Of a DNA stretch of 64,000 nucleotides, positions 60,746-64,000 are shown one piece after another. The stretch comes from Sphingomonadales bacterium (lineage in GTDB: Bacteria; Pseudomonadota; Alphaproteobacteria; Sphingomonadales; Sphingomonadaceae): NCBI GenBank assembly GCA_016707885.1, contig JADJGU010000001.1, forward strand, positions 871,501 through 935,500, in the 5' to 3' direction. The notes beneath the pieces were generated by a model. That model was not told the DNA's origin and made no database searches. It saw nothing but the letters and a program-made list of their open reading frames with translations. A program made the position numbers and the translations under genes. Within the stretch, counting starts at the first letter, position 1; each line of letters opens with the position of its first letter.

Positions 60746-61126
60746 GTGGCGCAAATTTTTATCGAGCATGTCAACATCACGGTCAGCAACCCCGACGAGA
60801 CCGCAGCCTATCTGATGCGACTATTTGATTGGCATATCCGTTGGCGCGGTCATGCTGCCAAAGGCGGCAACACAATCCATGTCGGCAATGAACAATTCTA
60901 CCTCGCGGTATATGCGCTCGAGCTGGGCAAGTCGGAAACCGCAGATCACAAAAAGGGGCGGCCACTGAACCATATCGGCATCGTCGTCGACGATCTGGAT
61001 GAGATTGAACGACGCGTCATTGTCGAAGGCTACGAACCGCACAGCCATGACGATTATGAGCCTGGAAGGCGCTTCTATTTCTTCGACCGCGACGGCGTTG
61101 AATATGAAATTGTCAGCTATGCCTGA
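60746..61126 (+). CDS. VOC family protein, candidate SoxR target
   Basis: A 126-residue glyoxalase/dioxygenase-fold protein. IEHVNITVSNPDETAAYLMRLFDWHIRWRG begins module 1. LNHIGIVVDDLDEIERRVIVEGYEPHSHDDYEPGRRFYFFDRDGVEYEIVSYA is module 2, with His and Glu in metal-ligand positions. GTG at 60746 follows AAAGGAACC. It is divergent from soxR and 68 nt from the sox box, so a role in antibiotic or electrophile handling is plausible. Confidence 0.82.
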   Translation: MAQIFIEHVNITVSNPDETAAYLMRLFDWHIRWRGHAAKGGNTIHVGNEQFYLAVYALELGKSETADHKKGRPLNHIGIVVDDLDEIERRVIVEGYEPHSHDDYEPGRRFYFFDRDGVEYEIVSYA

Positions 61127-61191
61127 TTCCGGCCAGTCCCGCTCAAGCAGCCTGTCGCGAACGTCTGTTGCAATGATCGAACTCTCGGGCT

Positions 61192-61788
61192 TCAGGGCCG
61201 CAACAGTTTTCGCGCCAGCCAAAGGCGTTGTCCGACAGTTGCCAGACACAGCGCCGCAAATAGCAGTGCCAGTTGCGGGAACAGCGCCGGAAACAGGCAC
61301 ATTGCGATGAAGAAAGCGATGGTCTCACCACCCTCCATCAGGCCGGTCGAGTATGTAAGCGCCTTGCTCCCATGACCCAGATCGCGCCCGGCCACGATCG
61401 CGGCCAGCGCAAGGAAGCTGACCGCAGTCAAGGTGAAACTCGCCACCAACATCAGCGCCGAAAGCTCGTTGGCGGGTGCCGCAAAGGCAAAGCCCAATGG
61501 CACTGAAATGTAGAAAAGATAATCGCACAGGCTATCGAGATAGCCTCCCCATGCACTCGGCCCTCTTATGCGAGCGACTGCGCCGTCGAGGCCGTCGAGC
61601 AGACGGTTAGCCGCAAGCAAAGCCAGCGCCCCCAGCCAATTTTGCAGCAGCAGCGAATAGAAAAGCGGTATGACCAGCACCGCACCCGTCAATGTAATGG
61701 CATTCGCGCCGATACCGCTGCGCGCAACCCACGCGCCCATCCGGTTGAGCACAGGATCAATCAGCTGGCGCAGGCGGGTGTCGAACAA
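61192..61788 (-). CDS. CDP-alcohol phosphatidyltransferase family protein
   Basis: A 198-residue membrane enzyme with six helices. The catalytic motif is DGAVAR-x7-GGYLDSLCD, close to the DGx2ARx8Gx3Dx3D signature but apparently one residue shorter between AR and G. The family transfers a phosphoalcohol from a CDP-lipid to an acceptor (PgsA, PssA, inositol or other). It precedes nothing on its strand and follows yceD by 9 nt. The acceptor cannot be deduced; a lipid headgroup role would fit the sphingolipid-rich context. Confidence 0.82.
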   Translation of the reverse strand: MFDTRLRQLIDPVLNRMGAWVARSGIGANAITLTGAVLVIPLFYSLLLQNWLGALALLAANRLLDGLDGAVARIRGPSAWGGYLDSLCDYLFYISVPLGFAFAAPANELSALMLVASFTLTAVSFLALAAIVAGRDLGHGSKALTYSTGLMEGGETIAFFIAMCLFPALFPQLALLFAALCLATVGQRLWLARKLLRP

Positions 61789-61797
61789 TCGCTGGGC

Positions 61798-62334
61798 CTA
61801 TTTCTTTTCCAGCTTGTCCTTGAGCGCCGCGAGCGCGCTGAACGGGCCTGCTTCGCTTTCACCTTTCACCCCGGCTGCCTTCAAGACGGCATCGGCATTC
61901 GGGATGCGCGGAAAGGGATCAAGCGCGAGAGCAAGGCTTTGGGCCACGGCCTCACCCAGATCAATCACCCGCCCGTCATGCGTCAGCGTGTCGCAATCAT
62001 CGGCGGCCAGTTCAATTTCGGCATCGGGTTCATGGCCATGTTCAGCAACAAATCGGATGTTCAGCGGCTCCTGCAGCTTGGCTGCCACGGGTTCTCCGGT
62101 AGCGACGCAAGCCTGCTGCGCCTCTGCTCGCAACTGGCCCTCCAGGACAATCGCCTCTCCCTCGCGATGATAGCGGACGTCGGCTTCAAGCATGTCGAGC
62201 GCTAAAAGGTCAAAACGCTTGGCGAGGGCGGCCCGCTCAGAGGTGTTGGCGGCAAGCTGTCGGCTGCCGATGGTCGAACCGATTTCCGAAAGCGGGACCG
62301 TGACGCTGAATTCGGGGGCGGGAATGATGGTCAT
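61798..62334 (-). CDS. YceD/DUF177 family protein
   Basis: A 178-residue protein. FSVTVPLSEIGSTIGSRQLAANTSERAALAKRFDLLALDMLEADVRYHREGEAIVLEGQLRAEAQQACVATGEPV is the DUF177 pattern, including CVATGEP near the usual Cys pair and an acidic C-terminal half with DLGEAVAQSLALALDPFPR. YceD is linked to 23S rRNA synthesis/processing and is generally next to rpmF; here rpmF is not seen. Its start overlaps the upstream chaperone stop by 4 nt. Confidence 0.85.
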   Translation of the reverse strand: MTIIPAPEFSVTVPLSEIGSTIGSRQLAANTSERAALAKRFDLLALDMLEADVRYHREGEAIVLEGQLRAEAQQACVATGEPVAAKLQEPLNIRFVAEHGHEPDAEIELAADDCDTLTHDGRVIDLGEAVAQSLALALDPFPRIPNADAVLKAAGVKGESEAGPFSALAALKDKLEKK

Positions 62335-62864
62335 CCGCCTATCCCGTCAGCAAGAATCTTCTGGGCTTGCATCCCGGCCAGCCGGTCCACAAAGGCTAGT
62401 GCGCATTCACGAACGTGGCCTAAGCCCGCTGGCTCCGGCTCGGTCCCGGCGTAAAGATTGCGAACCAGCGCCGCGCCAAAGGCCGGGGCCCTTTCGGGCG
62501 CGGCCAGCGCATCGCGATACGCGCCCAACCTGCCGCCAAGCGCTCCCACCAACCGGCCAATATGCTTGCCGACAATCATGTCGCCGATCCCGACTTCGCG
62601 CAGTTGCGGGTCCATATCTTCGACAAACAGTTCGATAAGCAGGGCAGTCGAGCCCGCCTGTTCGGTATCACCTTCCAGCCGCAGCAGCACGAGCGACAAT
62701 ATGATTGCGACCATTTCGAAACGACCTTCGATGGTATCGGCCACCTTGCCCTCGACAAACCAGTGCGGCTGGCGCGCGGTGGCAACAATTTGCGCGTATA
62801 GCGGGCGCAGGGCGTCGCGCGGATCGGCCTCTGTCTTGCGGAACAGGCGCTGCAACAGCAACAT
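62331..62864 (-). CDS. ubiquinol-cytochrome c chaperone family protein
   Basis: A 177-residue all-helical protein of the Cbp3/UQCC1 family, which helps assemble the cytochrome bc1 complex. Recognised segments are LRPLYAQIVATARQPHWFVEGKVADTIEGRFEMVAIILSLVLLRLE, and LLIELFVEDMDPQLREVGIGDMIVGKHIGRLVGALGGRLGAYRDAL. The chaperone-yceD-bamE arrangement is common in alphaproteobacteria. It is divergent from bamE across 125 nt. Confidence 0.9.
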   Translation of the reverse strand: MLLLQRLFRKTEADPRDALRPLYAQIVATARQPHWFVEGKVADTIEGRFEMVAIILSLVLLRLEGDTEQAGSTALLIELFVEDMDPQLREVGIGDMIVGKHIGRLVGALGGRLGAYRDALAAPERAPAFGAALVRNLYAGTEPEPAGLGHVRECALAFVDRLAGMQAQKILADGIGG

Positions 62865-62989
62865 TATGAAAAACTCCCGATGGGTGCGTCAGATTGGCGG
62901 CTCATCCGCCGTTCATTTCGCGATGGATATTGCCATTGCCGCCCAAGGATGCAATGGCAATGCCGCTTATCGACCAAGAAGGCCCCAAT

Positions 62990-63475
62990 ATGCCGAAGAC
63001 CAAGATTTCCAAAGCCCTTACCCTTGCTGCTGTCGCGGGAATCGCGATGCTTGCGCAAGGGTGCACGCAATTTCGCGGACATCAGGGCTATATCGGTGAC
63101 AGTGTGTTGCTGACTTCGGTACAGGCAGGCGTCGATAATAAGGAATCGGTGCAGGCAACGCTCGGTCGGCCGACCTTTACCGGCCAGTTTGGTAGCAACG
63201 ACTGGTATTATTTCGCGCGCGACACCAAGCAGTTGGCGTTCCGCAATCCGCGCCCGACAGCGCAGTCGATCATCCATGTCCAGTTTGACAATGCCGGTAA
63301 TGTTGTCGCCGTGAACCAGAAGGGCATGGAAAATGTTGTTCAGCTGAACCCCGAAGGTGACAAGACCCGCACATTGGGCCGCGAGACCAGCTTCTTTGAA
63401 GAGCTGTTCGGCAATATCGGCTCGGTCGGTGCACCGGGAGCCGGTGGCGGACAGGGCTCGGGCGGTCGGCCTTAA
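62990..63475 (+). CDS. bamE: outer membrane assembly lipoprotein BamE
   Basis: A 161-residue lipoprotein of the BAM complex. The signal peptide is KISKALTLAAVAGIAMLAQGC with the lipobox LAQGC. The SmpA/OmlA domain follows: SVLLTSVQAGVDNKESVQATLGRPTFTGQFGSNDWYYFARDT, and VHVQFDNAGNVVAV-like IIHVQFDNAGNVVAV. The tail is glycine-rich. ATG at 62990 is chosen for the signal peptide; in-frame upstream ATGs give unlikely N-termini. Confidence 0.93.
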   Translation: MPKTKISKALTLAAVAGIAMLAQGCTQFRGHQGYIGDSVLLTSVQAGVDNKESVQATLGRPTFTGQFGSNDWYYFARDTKQLAFRNPRPTAQSIIHVQFDNAGNVVAVNQKGMENVVQLNPEGDKTRTLGRETSFFEELFGNIGSVGAPGAGGGQGSGGRP

Positions 63476-63485
63476 GCCGGAGCGC

Positions 63486-64000
63486 TTATTGCGCAACCCC
63501 GGCTGAAGCGAGCACTGCCAAGGCAACAATTTCCGACGCACTCGACGACATGGTCGCGATCTGCACCGGCTTTTCCATACCCACCAGCATCGGACCGATC
63601 ACCTGATCGCCACCCAGTTCGCGCAGCAGCTTGGCCGAAAGATTGGCAGACTGCAGTCCCGGCATGACCAGCACATTGGCCGGGCCTGACAGGCGGCAGA
63701 AGGGATAATTGGCCATCAGCGCCGGATTGAGCGCGACGTCAGGGGCCATTTCGCCTTCATATTCGAAGGCGACCTTGCGGCTGTCGAGCAGCGCCACCGC
63801 CTCGCGGATATTGCCGAGCCAGTTGCCTGCCGGATTGCCAAAGGTCGAATAGGACAGGAAGGCCACGCGCGGAGTATGGCCCATGCGGCGTGCGACCTGG
63901 GCGGTCTGTTCGGCGATATAGGCCAATTCTTCCGAACTCGGACGTTCATTAACCGTGGTGTCCGACATGAAGACGGTGTGCGTCTTGCCGACAAGCACAT
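63486..64000 (-). CDS. maeB: NADP-dependent malic enzyme, C-terminal phosphotransacetylase domain (5' truncated)
   Basis: The reading frame stays open to the right edge, so only the last 171 or so codons are present. The sequence (GKTHTVFMSDTTVNERPSSEELAYIAEQTAQVARRMGHTPRVAFLSYSTFGNP, then NVLVMPGLQSANLSAKLLRELGGDQVIGPMLVGMEKPVQI) is the phosphate acetyltransferase-like domain found at the C-terminus of MaeB malic enzymes. A stand-alone Pta is possible but the sequence form favours MaeB. It converges on bamE. Confidence 0.85.
   Translation of the reverse strand, partial: VLVGKTHTVFMSDTTVNERPSSEELAYIAEQTAQVARRMGHTPRVAFLSYSTFGNPAGNWLGNIREAVALLDSRKVAFEYEGEMAPDVALNPALMANYPFCRLSGPANVLVMPGLQSANLSAKLLRELGGDQVIGPMLVGMEKPVQIATMSSSASEIVALAVLASAGVAQ

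Overview
The window reads as chromosomal DNA of a sphingomonad-type alphaproteobacterium (Sphingopyxis/Sphingorhabdus-like; genus is inference). The basis is the ribosomal and RNA polymerase proteins, a complete-looking set of core bacterial sphingolipid genes, the bc1 chaperone-YceD-BamE neighbourhood, and many GTG/TTG starts in moderately GC-rich DNA. No rRNA, tRNA, transposase or CRISPR array was seen.

Region by region. 1-2.6 kb: 3' end of a TPR protein with an apparent frameshift, then rplK-rplA (rplA appears to start with CTG). 2.6-8.7 kb: NamZ-type muramidase, a lipoprotein, a DUF4189 protein and three membrane proteins. 8.9-11.4 kb: accessory DNA with a GIY-YIG nuclease gene embedded in REP-like palindromes, an acetyltransferase and a phage-terminase-like HTH protein. 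11.4-14.3 kb: Rrf2 regulator, a cold-shock/IF-1 operon with a clear promoter and long leader, and chrA. 14.4-25.7 kb: L10 leader, rplJ-rplL, apt-mtnN (adenine salvage), rpoB-rpoC and a strong terminator. 25.7-35.7 kb: erythromycin-esterase-like protein, small lipoprotein, aqpZ, galU, RND pump plus msrA, M48 protease and Sua5-type TsaC. 35.8-38.3 kb: acyl-CoA dehydrogenase and a DUF815 ATPase.

38.3-51.4 kb is the most coherent block. lptF-lptG-flippase-bacterial ceramide synthase run leftwards. A DUF2141 protein, a lipid/ceramide kinase and a nucleotidyltransferase-like protein run rightwards. obgE-proB-cerR, and acp-spt-purU behind them, run leftwards. Together they can make 3-oxo-sphinganine from serine and an ACP-bound acyl chain, N-acylate and reduce it, perhaps phosphorylate the product, and move it toward the outer membrane. 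Sphingomonads are known for glycosphingolipids in place of LPS, which gives LptFG a plausible non-LPS cargo.

51.5-64 kb holds detoxification genes (VOC, YghU, TauD, SoxR with its operator), an AT-richer two-gene insert (TcmP plus a three-Cys-motif Gp37/Gp68 protein), peptidases, a thioesterase, a CDP-alcohol phosphatidyltransferase, YceD, the bc1 chaperone, BamE and the 3' end of a malic enzyme with a phosphotransacetylase domain. The main candidates for undescribed biology are the GIY-YIG/REP element, the TcmP/DUF5131 pair and the combined sphingolipid synthesis-export locus.
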